Origin: Candidatus Binatus sp. | Lineage (GTDB): Bacteria > Desulfobacterota > Binatia > Binatales > Binataceae | Assembly (NCBI RefSeq): GCF_030646925.1 | Contig: NZ_JAUSKL010000030.1 | Coordinates: 1-64,000 of the forward strand | Direction of reading: 5' to 3' | DNA length: 64,000 bases | Notes under the pieces: model-generated | What the model saw: only the letters and a program-made list of their open reading frames with translations | Told to the model about the DNA's origin: nothing | Database searches by the model: none | Part shown: positions 43,441 through 52,450 of the stretch, one piece after another | Layout of the letters: the number at the start of each line of letters is the position of its first letter | Numbering within the stretch: position 1 is the stretch's first letter | Made by a program: the position numbers and the translations under genes

Positions 43441-43941
43441 CTACTTGCGCATTTGACGCAATTGCCGATGCGTCAGCATCCAGCGCAGTTCGCCGCCGCC
43501 GCGATCGAAGCGCGCCGGCAGATCGATCGCGATGCATCCGCCGGTCTTCAGCTTCGCCTGGATCACGTCGCCGGCGCCGGTCAGCACGATCGACGCGATC
43601 GCCGACAGTTGCGGCTCGTGTCCGACGATCATCACGTGATCGTTCTTGGCGAACGCGCGCAGCGCCGCGACCGCGTCCGACGGCGGCACTCCGGTCGCCA
43701 GCGCGGGCAACACTTGCGGCGACGGCGTGTTGTCGTAAGCCGCCGCGACAAGTTCCGCAGTCTCCGTTGCGCGCGCGAGCGGGCTGGTCAAGATCACGTC
43801 GAACTTGAGTTGCATTTCGCGGAACCCGGCCGCCGCTCCAACCATTTTTTCCTTCGATTTTTGCGTGAGCTGCCGCGCGCCGTCGTCGCCGCTCGACGAT
43901 GTTTCTTCGGCAGTCGCGTGGCGCAAAATGTAGAGCATCAT
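43441..43941 (-). CDS. sixA: SixA-type phosphohistidine phosphatase
   Basis: 166 aa histidine-phosphatase fold. Catalytic R7-H8 in YILRHATAEE; substrate-side SPLARATETAEL and VGHEPQLSAIAS with the second His are present. SixA removes phosphate from phosphohistidine on HPt domains or PTS proteins. Last gene of the ppx-TMK-TMK-CHAD-sixA unit; its ATG overlaps the CHAD stop (TGATG). Confidence 0.88.
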   Translation of the reverse strand: MMLYILRHATAEETSSSGDDGARQLTQKSKEKMVGAAAGFREMQLKFDVILTSPLARATETAELVAAAYDNTPSPQVLPALATGVPPSDAVAALRAFAKNDHVMIVGHEPQLSAIASIVLTGAGDVIQAKLKTGGCIAIDLPARFDRGGGELRWMLTHRQLRQMRK

Positions 43942-45047
43942 CAGTGGGTACCTGTCTCGGCCGCCGCTTCCGGGCTGAACTCGGGCGCCGGTTCGACAAT
44001 GGAATTATCGTCCGGCGATTGCGCGTTTGCCTCCGCGCCGCGCGACTCTGCCGCCGCGATCGCCTCGACACCCGTGGCTTCCGGCGCGATCAGGTTCGCC
44101 TCCACCGGCGCGAGTTGCCCGGCGCGCCGAATCTCGTCGAGTGCGTCATCGAGCACGCCGGAGGTTTGGAATTTCCGCCACTCCTTGATCGATTGACGGC
44201 GCAGATTTTTCGCGCGGCTGCCGAGCGAATGGATCAGCGCGCCCGCCGCCAGCACCGTCCGCGCCGGCATCTCGAGGTTGTCCGCGAACGACATCAGCCA
44301 CGCGCCGGTAACGTTGGCGTCGTTATACTCGCCGAGCAGATCTTGCAATTCTTCGAGCCGCGCGAGCGTTTTCTTGTGATTCTTCGCGCCCAGCGCGGAC
44401 AGCATCTCGAGCGCATAGCGAAGCCGCTTCAGTCTCACGCGCAACTTGTGAAAGCCGCGCGGCGGCGATTCGACGTTGAGCTTGCGGCCGCGCTTCTGCG
44501 CGTCTTCGACGATCGGATCGAGCACTTCGTCCGCGATTATCCCGAGCTTGCGCTCGGCCCACGCTTTCTTGAACGACGGCGCCGCGAGTTTTTCGATCAG
44601 TGCGCGATATCGCTTCGATGTCAGCGCCGCGCACAGCGCAGCATGCTCGATGCTTCTCTGATTGGCGAGCGCCGACACGATTGGCTCGATCGATTTGGCG
44701 AGCTCCGGATCGATCTTCTGCGCGCGCTCCTGCACCAGCATCGCCTTGATGTCGCAATCGCGCACCGCGCCCCCCAGTCCGGCGATCCATTTAATTTCGC
44801 GCGTAAAGATTCGCACCTGCGCGGCGTACAAAACTTTTTCGAACACCTGCAGTGAAGCGCGCAGCCGCCGCGACGACACCCGCAACTGATGCATCGCCTC
44901 GGCTTCGCCCTCGATCGCCGCCGGCTGATTGCTCCGCAGCACCACGAGCCCCGCCGCGATTGCCTTGCGCGCGCATTCGCCCGCCTTTTCAGCCGGCGCC
45001 AGCGTCACTTTTCGCGGACGCGAATCGTCGATGCCCGCCTCGGCCAT
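43941..45047 (-). CDS. CHAD-domain protein
   Basis: 368 aa. The core is a CHAD domain (conserved histidine alpha-helical domain) with MHQLRVSSRRLRASL and GFHKLRVRLKRLRYALE repeat helices, rich in Arg/Lys. CHAD domains bind inorganic polyphosphate. The C-terminus from about residue 310 is a low-complexity Ala/Glu tail. Lies between the TMK-like pair and sixA; cotranscription is supported by 4-nt spacing to the kinase gene. Confidence 0.9.
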   Translation of the reverse strand: MAEAGIDDSRPRKVTLAPAEKAGECARKAIAAGLVVLRSNQPAAIEGEAEAMHQLRVSSRRLRASLQVFEKVLYAAQVRIFTREIKWIAGLGGAVRDCDIKAMLVQERAQKIDPELAKSIEPIVSALANQRSIEHAALCAALTSKRYRALIEKLAAPSFKKAWAERKLGIIADEVLDPIVEDAQKRGRKLNVESPPRGFHKLRVRLKRLRYALEMLSALGAKNHKKTLARLEELQDLLGEYNDANVTGAWLMSFADNLEMPARTVLAAGALIHSLGSRAKNLRRQSIKEWRKFQTSGVLDDALDEIRRAGQLAPVEANLIAPEATGVEAIAAAESRGAEANAQSPDDNSIVEPAPEFSPEAAAETGTH

Positions 45048-45050
45048 CAG

Positions 45051-45821
45051 CTATTCCTTGCGCGTCGATGGACCATTCGCGCTCTCAGCCGTGGCTGGCT
45101 CCGCCGCTGGCCCGACCGCTGCGCCGCGCAGGTATTCCGCGATATGCCGGCGCAGTTCCGCCTGAACCTCGTCGGCTGGCGCGCGCGCATCAACCGTGAT
45201 GAAGCCGAACTCGTCTGCCAGCCGCCGATACTCTTCGATCAGCCGGCTCTGGTAGCGCTCGAATGAGTCGAACAGATCGCTGCCGAGCGCGAGATGCATC
45301 CCCGATTCCCAGTAGTCCATGCCCTTGCCCATGATCACGCGCGGGATCAGCGTCTCGACGTCGATATCGAGGTAGAGCACCAGGTCGGGCACCAGCGCCA
45401 TGCCGAACACGTCGCGCGTCCACGCGGGATTCGCGCCCATCACCGTGTTGCGCGCAAACGCGGTGTACATGTAGCGATCCGCGATCACGATAAACCCCGC
45501 TTGCAGCGCAGGCAGAATCTCGTGCTCGAGGCGATCGGCAAAATCCGCCGCATAGAGCAGGCTGAAAGTCGTCACCGTCAATTGATGACCCGCCTTCGCT
45601 TCGTTGATCGTCTCGGAGAGCAGCGGCGACCGCGTCCATCCGGTGTTGCTGACCGCGTAGCCCTCGAGTTCGAGCCACGGCCGCAGCAACTGGATTTGTG
45701 TCGAGCGTCCGACGCCGTCGGTGCCCTCGATCGCGATCAGATGCCCCGGCAGGCGCTTCTTCGCGATGTACGGCAGGCCGTGGCCGTACCAGTTCTTAGC
45801 TTGTGGCGGGCGCGATTCCAT
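45051..45821 (-). CDS. Thymidylate-kinase-like protein with Walker A Lys changed to Arg
   Basis: 256 aa from ATG 45821. Thymidylate kinase fold: P-loop GTDGVGRST at residues 33-41, where the invariant Lys is Arg39 (codon CGC); DRYMYTAFARN carries the DR motif. Its paralogue upstream retains Lys. The Ala/Pro/Glu tail follows the domain. Loss of the P-loop Lys normally cripples ATP hydrolysis, so it may be a pseudokinase partner or bind another ligand. The gene overlaps its paralogue by 26 nt. Confidence 0.85.
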   Translation of the reverse strand: MESRPPQAKNWYGHGLPYIAKKRLPGHLIAIEGTDGVGRSTQIQLLRPWLELEGYAVSNTGWTRSPLLSETINEAKAGHQLTVTTFSLLYAADFADRLEHEILPALQAGFIVIADRYMYTAFARNTVMGANPAWTRDVFGMALVPDLVLYLDIDVETLIPRVIMGKGMDYWESGMHLALGSDLFDSFERYQSRLIEEYRRLADEFGFITVDARAPADEVQAELRRHIAEYLRGAAVGPAAEPATAESANGPSTRKE

Positions 45822-46644
45822 GATTGCCGCGGGCGCGTTGCCGATCGTAGTCGCGCAGAATTTCCTGCACCATCGTGCGCACGATTTTTTGCTGCGCCGG
45901 AATTTCCGCAGTCGCGTCGATCGAACGCATGCCAAATTCAAACGTAAGCTGATCGTAGATCGTTAGCACCCGGCTTTGAAACAGCCGGAAACTCTCGACC
46001 GGATCGGTGGACAGTCCCACGTCCATCCCGGCCTCGTGATACTTCAGCTTGGCGCGGCCCGAGAGCAATCGCTCCAGCGACACGTCGATCGGCACCCTGA
46101 AGTACAACGTGAGATCGGGTCGCAGCGCGCCGCTGTACACCGCCCGCACCCAGTCGGGATGCACCCCGCGCGCCACGTCGCGCGCAAACGCCGTGTACAC
46201 GTATCGATCCGCGAGCACGATCATGCCGGCCTTGAGCGGCGGCAAAATCTGGTAGGTAAATCGATCCGCGAAATCCACCGCGTGCAGCAGGCTGAACGTG
46301 GTCGGCGTCAGCAGGTTCTTTTTCTTGCCGCGCTGCATCGAGTGGCGCACCAGCCGCGACGAATTCCACTCCGTAAAATGCACCGGATAGCCGCGCGACC
46401 GGAGCCATCGTTCGAGCAGCAGCAGTTGCGTCGATTTGCCCGAGCCGTCGATTCCCTCGACCGCGATCAGCCGCCCGGGATACGGATGCGGCGTGTCGAG
46501 CAGGCTCTTCGCCGCGGGCTTGGCCTCGGCTGCGGGCGCGCTCGGGTGACCGTTGGCCGACGGCTCGATCGCCGCTATCGCTGCAGCACCACCTGCCGGT
46601 CCAGCAGTCTCGATAACAGGTCGGTCCTTCTCTCGCATGTCCAT
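45796..46644 (-). CDS. Thymidylate-kinase-like P-loop kinase
   Basis: 282 aa. A 55-residue Ala/Pro-rich N-terminal extension precedes the kinase domain. P-loop GIDGSGKST (64-72), TPTTFSLLHAVDFADR, and DRYVYTAFARD are intact. Length and LID differ from housekeeping Tmk, so dTMP is not assured as substrate. Located directly after a Ppx/GppA gene with 70-nt overlap and before a degenerate paralogue and CHAD, hinting at polyphosphate or nucleotide metabolism (inference). A later non-ATG start could remove the overlap. Confidence 0.83.
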   Translation of the reverse strand: MDMREKDRPVIETAGPAGGAAAIAAIEPSANGHPSAPAAEAKPAAKSLLDTPHPYPGRLIAVEGIDGSGKSTQLLLLERWLRSRGYPVHFTEWNSSRLVRHSMQRGKKKNLLTPTTFSLLHAVDFADRFTYQILPPLKAGMIVLADRYVYTAFARDVARGVHPDWVRAVYSGALRPDLTLYFRVPIDVSLERLLSGRAKLKYHEAGMDVGLSTDPVESFRLFQSRVLTIYDQLTFEFGMRSIDATAEIPAQQKIVRTMVQEILRDYDRQRARGNHGIAPATS

Positions 46645-48089
46645 AGCTCGAGGTCCGCCTTTTCGTTTCCCGAATCGACTCCGATAATCACGCGCCCGGG
46701 CGAGTAGCTCACCCCAATATCCTTAACCACGCCGAAGTGCGTCCGATCCAGCGCGTCGGCGACTCGAAGAATCGCGGCCAGACCTCGCACCACGCGGCGT
46801 CGCGCGGGATTCAGCGCCTTCAAGTCGGGCGAATCGAGCTTCGGCGCTTGCTTGCGATGACCCCGCGCGGCTTGCGCGATCACTTCGATTTCGTCCGGAT
46901 CGAAGCCGAATAATTCCGCGTTGCGGATCAAGTAGTAAGAATGGCGATTGTGCCGATCGTGATCAATGGCATGCCCGATATCGTGCAAAAGCGCCGCAAA
47001 TTCGAGTAGTTCCCGCGAGGCTTTCGGCAATCCCAGCACCGGCGCGGTCGCGTCGAACAGCGTCAGCGCCAGCTTCGCGACTTGCTTGCCGTGCTTGTTG
47101 GCGCCCGCGAATCGCGACGACAATGCATTCACCGATCTCCGCCGCGAATCGCTCGCCGAGTGCGAATCGATCCCGCGCGCGAGTCCCAGCAGCACCCCCT
47201 CGCGCAGCGCCCATGTGCACGCCACCAGCTCCGGCGCCCCCGATTTCCGCATCACGTAGTTCACCAGCGTCGCCGCCGCCGGCATCAGGTCCGCGCGCTT
47301 CGCATCCATCCCCGGCAACTCGACGCGCATCGCGGCATTCGCCTCGACCAGGTCGCGCTTCAGCTCCGCGATCTCGCCCGCCGACGCGCTCGCGCCATGC
47401 AGCCGTCCGAGCTCCTCGCCGCGCGCCGCACGCGCCATCGCGACCAGCGTGTTGATCGTCCCCGACGTTCCCACCGCGCGCACCACGCCGGCCTTGCGCG
47501 TCGCGCGCATCAGCGTGCCGATCTCGCGCTCGAGATGCGCTTCCAGCCGCGCGAGTTGTGCGCGAGTTGGCGGATCGTCGCCGAAGAATCGCTCCGCGAG
47601 CCGCGCCACCCCCAGCTTCACGCTGCGCATCCACAGCGGGCGCCCGTCGCGCACCAGCACCAACTCCACGCTGCCGCCGCCCACATCGACCAGCAGATGC
47701 GGCCCGCCGTCGAGCCCGAGCGCATGATGCGCCGCCTGAAAAATCAGCCGCGCTTCGTCGAGTCCCGAAATGATCTCGACCGTCAGTCCGGTCTCGCGCT
47801 TGATGCGCGCGATAAAATCCGCGCGATTGCGCGCCTCGCGCACTGCGCTGGTCGCCACCGCCCGCAGCCGATCCACCTTGCGCATGCGCGCGAGCCGCTT
47901 GAAGTTCACCAGCGCGCGCACCGCCAGATCCATCGCTTCCGGCGTCAGCCGCCCCGTGGTGAATGAGCGCCGCCCCAGCCGCACCATCTCCTTCACCCGA
48001 TCGACGACTTCGATATGCCCTTCGCGCGACACCTCGGCGACCAGCATATGAACCGAATTTGAACCGACGTCGATCGCAGCAAGACGCAT
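46575..48089 (-). CDS. Exopolyphosphatase / guanosine pentaphosphatase (Ppx/GppA)
   Basis: 504 aa from ATG 48089 (MRLAAIDVGSNSVHMLVAEV). Acetate/sugar-kinase/Hsp70 ATPase fold with phosphate loops DVGSNSVHM, VDVGGGSVELVL and VGTSGTINTL, then a C-terminal HD-like domain (HDIGHAIDHDRHNRHSYYLI). It removes terminal phosphate from inorganic polyphosphate and/or converts pppGpp to ppGpp. First gene of the five-gene unit. Confidence 0.9.
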   Translation of the reverse strand: MRLAAIDVGSNSVHMLVAEVSREGHIEVVDRVKEMVRLGRRSFTTGRLTPEAMDLAVRALVNFKRLARMRKVDRLRAVATSAVREARNRADFIARIKRETGLTVEIISGLDEARLIFQAAHHALGLDGGPHLLVDVGGGSVELVLVRDGRPLWMRSVKLGVARLAERFFGDDPPTRAQLARLEAHLEREIGTLMRATRKAGVVRAVGTSGTINTLVAMARAARGEELGRLHGASASAGEIAELKRDLVEANAAMRVELPGMDAKRADLMPAAATLVNYVMRKSGAPELVACTWALREGVLLGLARGIDSHSASDSRRRSVNALSSRFAGANKHGKQVAKLALTLFDATAPVLGLPKASRELLEFAALLHDIGHAIDHDRHNRHSYYLIRNAELFGFDPDEIEVIAQAARGHRKQAPKLDSPDLKALNPARRRVVRGLAAILRVADALDRTHFGVVKDIGVSYSPGRVIIGVDSGNEKADLELWTCERRTDLLSRLLDRQVVLQR

Positions 48090-48216
48090 CGCATGCAAAG
48101 GTTAGCCGTCCGATCAGGCGATGTCATCTCGATCGATCGCGCATCGCGAAAAATTCGGCGATCGCCGCGGCGCTCGGCGTGAAATGAATGTTACGCTGCG
48201 ACGATCAAGTCGCGTG

Positions 48217-49881
48217 ATGAAACCATTCGCGTATGATGATCGTATCGGCGCGCCGAATCGCGCCTGGTACTGGTATCTCCCCTTGGCTGCCGCAGCTCCA
48301 ACCACGATTGAAACCGTCGAATACGGCACCTCCCGCCATAAGTGGCTGATCGCGCTCGCCGTGATGCTCGGCACGACGCTCGAAGTGCTCGACACCTCGA
48401 TCGTCAACGTCGCGCTGCCGCACATGCAGGGCAGCTTCTCCGCCAGCGTCGATGAAATCGCGTGGGTGCTGACGAGCTATCTCGTCGCCAACGGCATCAT
48501 GATTCCGATGACCGGATGGATCTCCTCGCGCTTCGGCCGCAAGCGATACTTCCTCACCTCGGTCGCCGTGTTCGTGGTCGCCTCGGGCTTCTGCGGCGCG
48601 GCGCGTTCGCTCGATCAGATGGTGCTCTTCCGCCTGATCCAGGGCGCGGCCGGCGCCGCGATGGTTCCGTCGTCGCAGGCAATCCTGATCGAAACCTTCC
48701 CGCCCAACGAGCAACAGATGGCGATGGCGACCTGGGGGATGGGCCTGATGGTCGCGCCGATCATGGGCCCCACGCTCGGCGGATGGATCACCGACAACTG
48801 GAATTGGCGCTGGAATTTTTTCATCAACCTCCCGATCGGCGCCGCCGCCTTCCTGATGGTCACCACCTTCGTTCACGATCCCGCCTACTTGCAGAAGCGC
48901 CGCGCCAAAGGCGGCAAGACCGACTACACCGGCATCATCCTGCTCGTCGTCGGACTCGGCGTGGCGCAACTCGTCCTCGATCGCGGCCAGCGCGCCGATT
49001 GGTTCAACTCGCCGTGGATCCTGTGGGGCGCCGTCTTCGCCGCGATTTGCCTGATCGGCTTGACCATCAACGAATTGCATTTTCCCGAGCCGATTCTCGA
49101 TTTGTCGATCCTCGGAATTCCGGTCTTTACGATGTCCGTGCTGTTGATGGTCGCAATGAGCTTCGCACTGTACGGCACCGGCCTGCTAAATCCGATTTTT
49201 TTGCAAGAGTTGATGGGTTATACCGCTTGGCGAGCTGGTTTAGTCCTCGCTCCGCGCGGAATTGGCACGATGGCCGCCATGCTGATGGTCGGACAACTCG
49301 CGCGTTTTCGCTATGACACCCGCCCACTGATCGGCGTCGGCTTCCTTCTGATGGCGGTTTCCTTGTGGACGATGTCCGGCTGGAACACCCAGGTCAGCAC
49401 CTGGACCGTCACCTGGCCAAGCCTCGTGATGGGCGTCGGCATGGGCATGATCTTTCCAACACTCTCGGCGACCACTCTCTCATGCGTGAGCCGCGAGCGC
49501 GTCGGTTATGCCGCCAGCCTCTACAACATGATGCGCAATACGGGCGCCGCGATCGGCATCTCCTACATGACGACCGTGCTGGTGAATCACGAACAGACCC
49601 ATCAGTCATACCTCGCCGAACATTTTTCGGTGTTCGACGCGTGGAAGATGAGCAACGCCGCGCGGTTCGCTCCCGGCAGTCACGGATTTGACTACTCGGC
49701 GCAGATTATCGGCGGTCAAAAGCAAGGCTTGGGGATCGTCTATGGAATGATCCAGCGCCAGGCCGCGATGCTTTCCTTCAACGACATCTATCGCGCCCTC
49801 GCGATCGTCATGATGCTGCTGATTCCGGTTTTCTTGTTCCTGCGCAAGCCTCAGTCCGGCGCCTCCTCCACCGCCCACTAA
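48217..49881 (+). CDS. DHA2-family MFS drug exporter (EmrB/QacA-like)
   Basis: 554 aa from ATG 48217, about 14 membrane helices. Motif D1 LDTSIVNVALPHMQGS, loop motif GWISSRFGRKRYFL and the long central loop between helices 6 and 7 are typical of EmrB. It exports hydrophobic compounds by proton antiport. Starts at 48121 and 48184 are also in frame. Divergent from ppx/gppA with about 127 nt between; no EmrA or TetR neighbour is visible. Confidence 0.88.
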   Translation: MKPFAYDDRIGAPNRAWYWYLPLAAAAPTTIETVEYGTSRHKWLIALAVMLGTTLEVLDTSIVNVALPHMQGSFSASVDEIAWVLTSYLVANGIMIPMTGWISSRFGRKRYFLTSVAVFVVASGFCGAARSLDQMVLFRLIQGAAGAAMVPSSQAILIETFPPNEQQMAMATWGMGLMVAPIMGPTLGGWITDNWNWRWNFFINLPIGAAAFLMVTTFVHDPAYLQKRRAKGGKTDYTGIILLVVGLGVAQLVLDRGQRADWFNSPWILWGAVFAAICLIGLTINELHFPEPILDLSILGIPVFTMSVLLMVAMSFALYGTGLLNPIFLQELMGYTAWRAGLVLAPRGIGTMAAMLMVGQLARFRYDTRPLIGVGFLLMAVSLWTMSGWNTQVSTWTVTWPSLVMGVGMGMIFPTLSATTLSCVSRERVGYAASLYNMMRNTGAAIGISYMTTVLVNHEQTHQSYLAEHFSVFDAWKMSNAARFAPGSHGFDYSAQIIGGQKQGLGIVYGMIQRQAAMLSFNDIYRALAIVMMLLIPVFLFLRKPQSGASSTAH

Positions 49882-50316
49882 GCGTCCGCGACTCCCTATG
49901 TCACAGGCGTCAGCCCGTGGTCTTTCTGAGGGCAGTCACCGTGGCACAAAGTGGCACAGGCTTTAGCCTGTGGAGTTACTGACCAACAGTTAGAGGTACT
50001 CATTCCGCTCCGGCGCCATTCCATCAGCCTGAGCGGCGGCGGCCGTCCGATACCTCGCCCGTTGTTCAATCGAAGAGAGCCTGCCTTGAGCGAAGTCGAA
50101 GGGTCGCCGAAGCGCGTCCGCGATGAGGCGGGTGAGGGTGCAGGGATCGCGCGCCACAGAAAAAAACCGCGATCCTTCGACTCCGGAAGCACTCCGCTCA
50201 GAGTTTTGTGAAGATTTGCCGTGTGTTATTCACCTGGTTGTCATTCTGAGGTGAAGCCCTAAGCTCTCGAATGAGGCAGGCTGCCGGTGCCGAGAATCTC
50301 GGCCCGGAATTTTTCC
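49882..50316. repeat. Intergenic repeat cluster (families A, E, F)
   Basis: 435 bp between convergent MFS and PNPOx genes. Contains a degenerate palindrome near 49902-49920, a perfect family E copy (49955-49972), and family F (50052-50141) whose middle contains an A-type stretch (GCCTGCCTTGAGCGAAGTCG) absent from the 42644 copy. An A-like tail occurs to about 50200 (CGATCCTTCGACTCCGGAAG). No gene seen. Confidence 0.8.
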
Positions 50317-50778
50317 TTAGCGCTCTTTCCAGATCGAGTACTTCGGCGGCCAGGTGCCGTGACCGCCCGGATACTTCGCATGCATCGCGCGTTCGATTCC
50401 AAACTCGAATGCAAGTTCGTCATTGGTGCTGGTCATCCCGCGCGCGACCTGGTCCTTGCGCACCATTTCGGCAACCTCAGGATCTTCGATCAACTTCGCG
50501 CGCCCCATCACGAGGAACTCGTCATCGACGTCAACCGGTGGAAACGTATGCAGCGCGTAGCGGCCGTCCCGGCGCAAATCGTTGCGCTTGTGCGAATCAA
50601 CAATCAGCGCATAGAGGCGGCCGTTCACGACGGTCGGACAAATCGGATGCAATCGCGGCGCGCCATCCTTCCGCACCGTCGCCAGAAAGGCCAGCCCGAC
50701 GCCAAACTGGTACAGCAGTTTCTTCCCCGCCTCGGCCATTTCTGGCTCGGCGTTTTCGAAATCGCTCCAGGTAGCCAT
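50317..50778 (-). CDS. Pyridoxamine 5'-phosphate oxidase-like flavin/heme protein
   Basis: 153 aa split-barrel fold. AFLATVRKDGAPRLHPICPTVVNGRLYALI and KRNDLRRDGRYALHTFP are the FMN-binding-type signature. AGGAGG is well placed before the ATG. These proteins may bind FMN, F420 or heme; true PdxH activity is unlikely at this length. Likely a monocistronic enzyme of unknown substrate. Confidence 0.82.
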   Translation of the reverse strand: MATWSDFENAEPEMAEAGKKLLYQFGVGLAFLATVRKDGAPRLHPICPTVVNGRLYALIVDSHKRNDLRRDGRYALHTFPPVDVDDEFLVMGRAKLIEDPEVAEMVRKDQVARGMTSTNDELAFEFGIERAMHAKYPGGHGTWPPKYSIWKER

Positions 50779-50874
50779 CGCGAGACACCTCCTGAATTCG
50801 TCGCTTAGGGAAAACTGCGCAGGCGGAATACGAACTAGTTTCGCTATCTGTTCGTCAATGTCAAGCCGCGAAAC

Positions 50875-51513
50875 TCAGCTCTTGCGCGGGACGAAGTATT
50901 GAGTGCCGGGGCCAGCATCGTCGATCTCGCGGATCAGGCTGGCGAGGTCCTCGGGATTCGCGACGAAATCGATCTCCGAAGTATCGACCACCAGCAGCGG
51001 CGCTTCGTCGTAGTAGAAAAAGAAATCGCGATACGCCACCGAGACGCGCTCGAGATACTCGAAACTGATGTGCCGCTCGAAATCGCGATTGCGCTTGCGG
51101 AGCCGCTCGCCCAGAACCTCGATCGTAGCGCGCACGTACACCACAAGGTCCGGCTTTTTCATCTCGGCGTCGAGCAATTTGTAAACGCCGTCGTAGAGCT
51201 TCAGCTCGTCGGGCGCGAGATTCATGGTCGCGAAGATTCGATCCTTGGCAAAGAGATAGTCGGCGACGGTTGCGGGCGCGAATAGATCCTGCTGCAGCAG
51301 TTCGCGCTGCTGATGATGCCGCGTCAGCAGGAAATAAAGCTGCGCCGGGAACGCGTACTTGTCGGGATCCTGGTAGAAGCGCGCGAGGAACGGATTGTTG
51401 TCCGCATCCTCGAGAATCAGGCGCGCCTTGAGCTCGCGGCTGAGTGCCTGCGCGAGGCTGGTCTTGCCGACTCCGATGGGACCTTCGACTGCGATATAGC
51501 CGCGCGAGCGCAT
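50875..51513 (-). CDS. Deoxynucleoside kinase
   Basis: 212 aa, dNK/dGK family. P-loop GPIGVGKTSLAQ (residues 11-22), LEDADNNPFLARFYQDP and the ERLRKRNRDFE LID-like segment are typical for bacterial deoxyadenosine/deoxyguanosine kinases. It phosphorylates salvaged deoxynucleosides. It is separate from the TMK-like genes of the 44-46 kb unit. Confidence 0.88.
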   Translation of the reverse strand: MRSRGYIAVEGPIGVGKTSLAQALSRELKARLILEDADNNPFLARFYQDPDKYAFPAQLYFLLTRHHQQRELLQQDLFAPATVADYLFAKDRIFATMNLAPDELKLYDGVYKLLDAEMKKPDLVVYVRATIEVLGERLRKRNRDFERHISFEYLERVSVAYRDFFFYYDEAPLLVVDTSEIDFVANPEDLASLIREIDDAGPGTQYFVPRKS

Positions 51514-51589
51514 CGGGGGTCGATTGTAGCGCTACGGCGCCACTATCGCGCGTGCCGGATTTTCGGATCGAAATTCGCCGACGCGTCGA

Positions 51590-52450
51590 TCATTTCTTGC
51601 GATGCTTCTTCGCTTCGTCGCGCAGCTTGCGGACTTCGTCGTCGGGCGCGTTGGCGCGCTCTTCCAGGTCGGCGGCGGTGTCGTAGTCGGGCGGCGACTT
51701 GCGCAGATAGACCTGCGCGAGTTCCATGTTGGCGGCCTTGTCGTCCGGATATGCGCCGATCACGTCGTTCAGCAGCTTGAAGGTCGCGTCCGGAGTGCCC
51801 GCGGCTTTGGCGGCATCGTTGATTTTATGCATCAGCGAGTTGCCCTGCGGACCGAGGTCCGGATTTTTGTGCGCCTGCGCGAGCAGCATCGCGGCCCGCA
51901 CGCCCTGATCGTAAGTGTTCATCGCCGCGGCGTATTTCTTTTCCTGCAACTGTTGGTCGCCTTGCTTTTCGATCTCGGGAAGCGCGTCGCTGAGCGCGGT
52001 CAGAGCCTTTTCGCGCGCCGCCTTGATACGCGTCTGCAAAAGGATGTCCTTTAGTTGGCGGAGCCCGTCTTCGGTCTTGCCGGCCTTGATCTCGTCGAGC
52101 GCCTTGCCGGACGAGTTGGCCAGGTCCTGCAGTTGTTTGTAGAGCCGCGTCTTGTCCATCAGCTTCTGATCGGTGGGATCGAGCATCGAGGCAGCCGTGT
52201 ATTCGCGCGCGGCGCCTTCCTGATCGCCGAGCGCTTCATCGATATGCGCGAGCGACTTGTGCGCATCGACGTCGTTCGGATCGGCCTTGATGGAAAGTTC
52301 GAGTTCCTTTTTCGCGCCTTCGAGATCGCGCTTTTCGAACAAATCCTCCGCCTTGTAGAGATGCTTCTTGCCCTCGGACTGGCATCCGGTGACGACCGGG
52401 ATGGCAATCAATAGCGACAAGATCAGCGCGCGCGATATCGCAGTTCGCAT
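51590..52450 (-). CDS. TPR-repeat lipoprotein
   Basis: 286 aa. Type II signal peptide with lipobox VTGC (Cys23), then TPR helices (HLYKAEDLFEKRDLEGAKKE, DVDAHKSLAHIDEALGDQEG and later pairs). Probably an outer- or inner-membrane scaffold facing the periplasm. GAGGGA precedes the start. Confidence 0.83.
   Translation of the reverse strand: MRTAISRALILSLLIAIPVVTGCQSEGKKHLYKAEDLFEKRDLEGAKKELELSIKADPNDVDAHKSLAHIDEALGDQEGAAREYTAASMLDPTDQKLMDKTRLYKQLQDLANSSGKALDEIKAGKTEDGLRQLKDILLQTRIKAAREKALTALSDALPEIEKQGDQQLQEKKYAAAMNTYDQGVRAAMLLAQAHKNPDLGPQGNSLMHKINDAAKAAGTPDATFKLLNDVIGAYPDDKAANMELAQVYLRKSPPDYDTAADLEERANAPDDEVRKLRDEAKKHRKK

Noticed and set aside
43441-48089. Reading this unit as a toxin-antitoxin or phage defence operon
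   Set aside because: No effector, nuclease or membrane-pore protein is present; the protein families point to polyphosphate, nucleotide and phosphohistidine metabolism.
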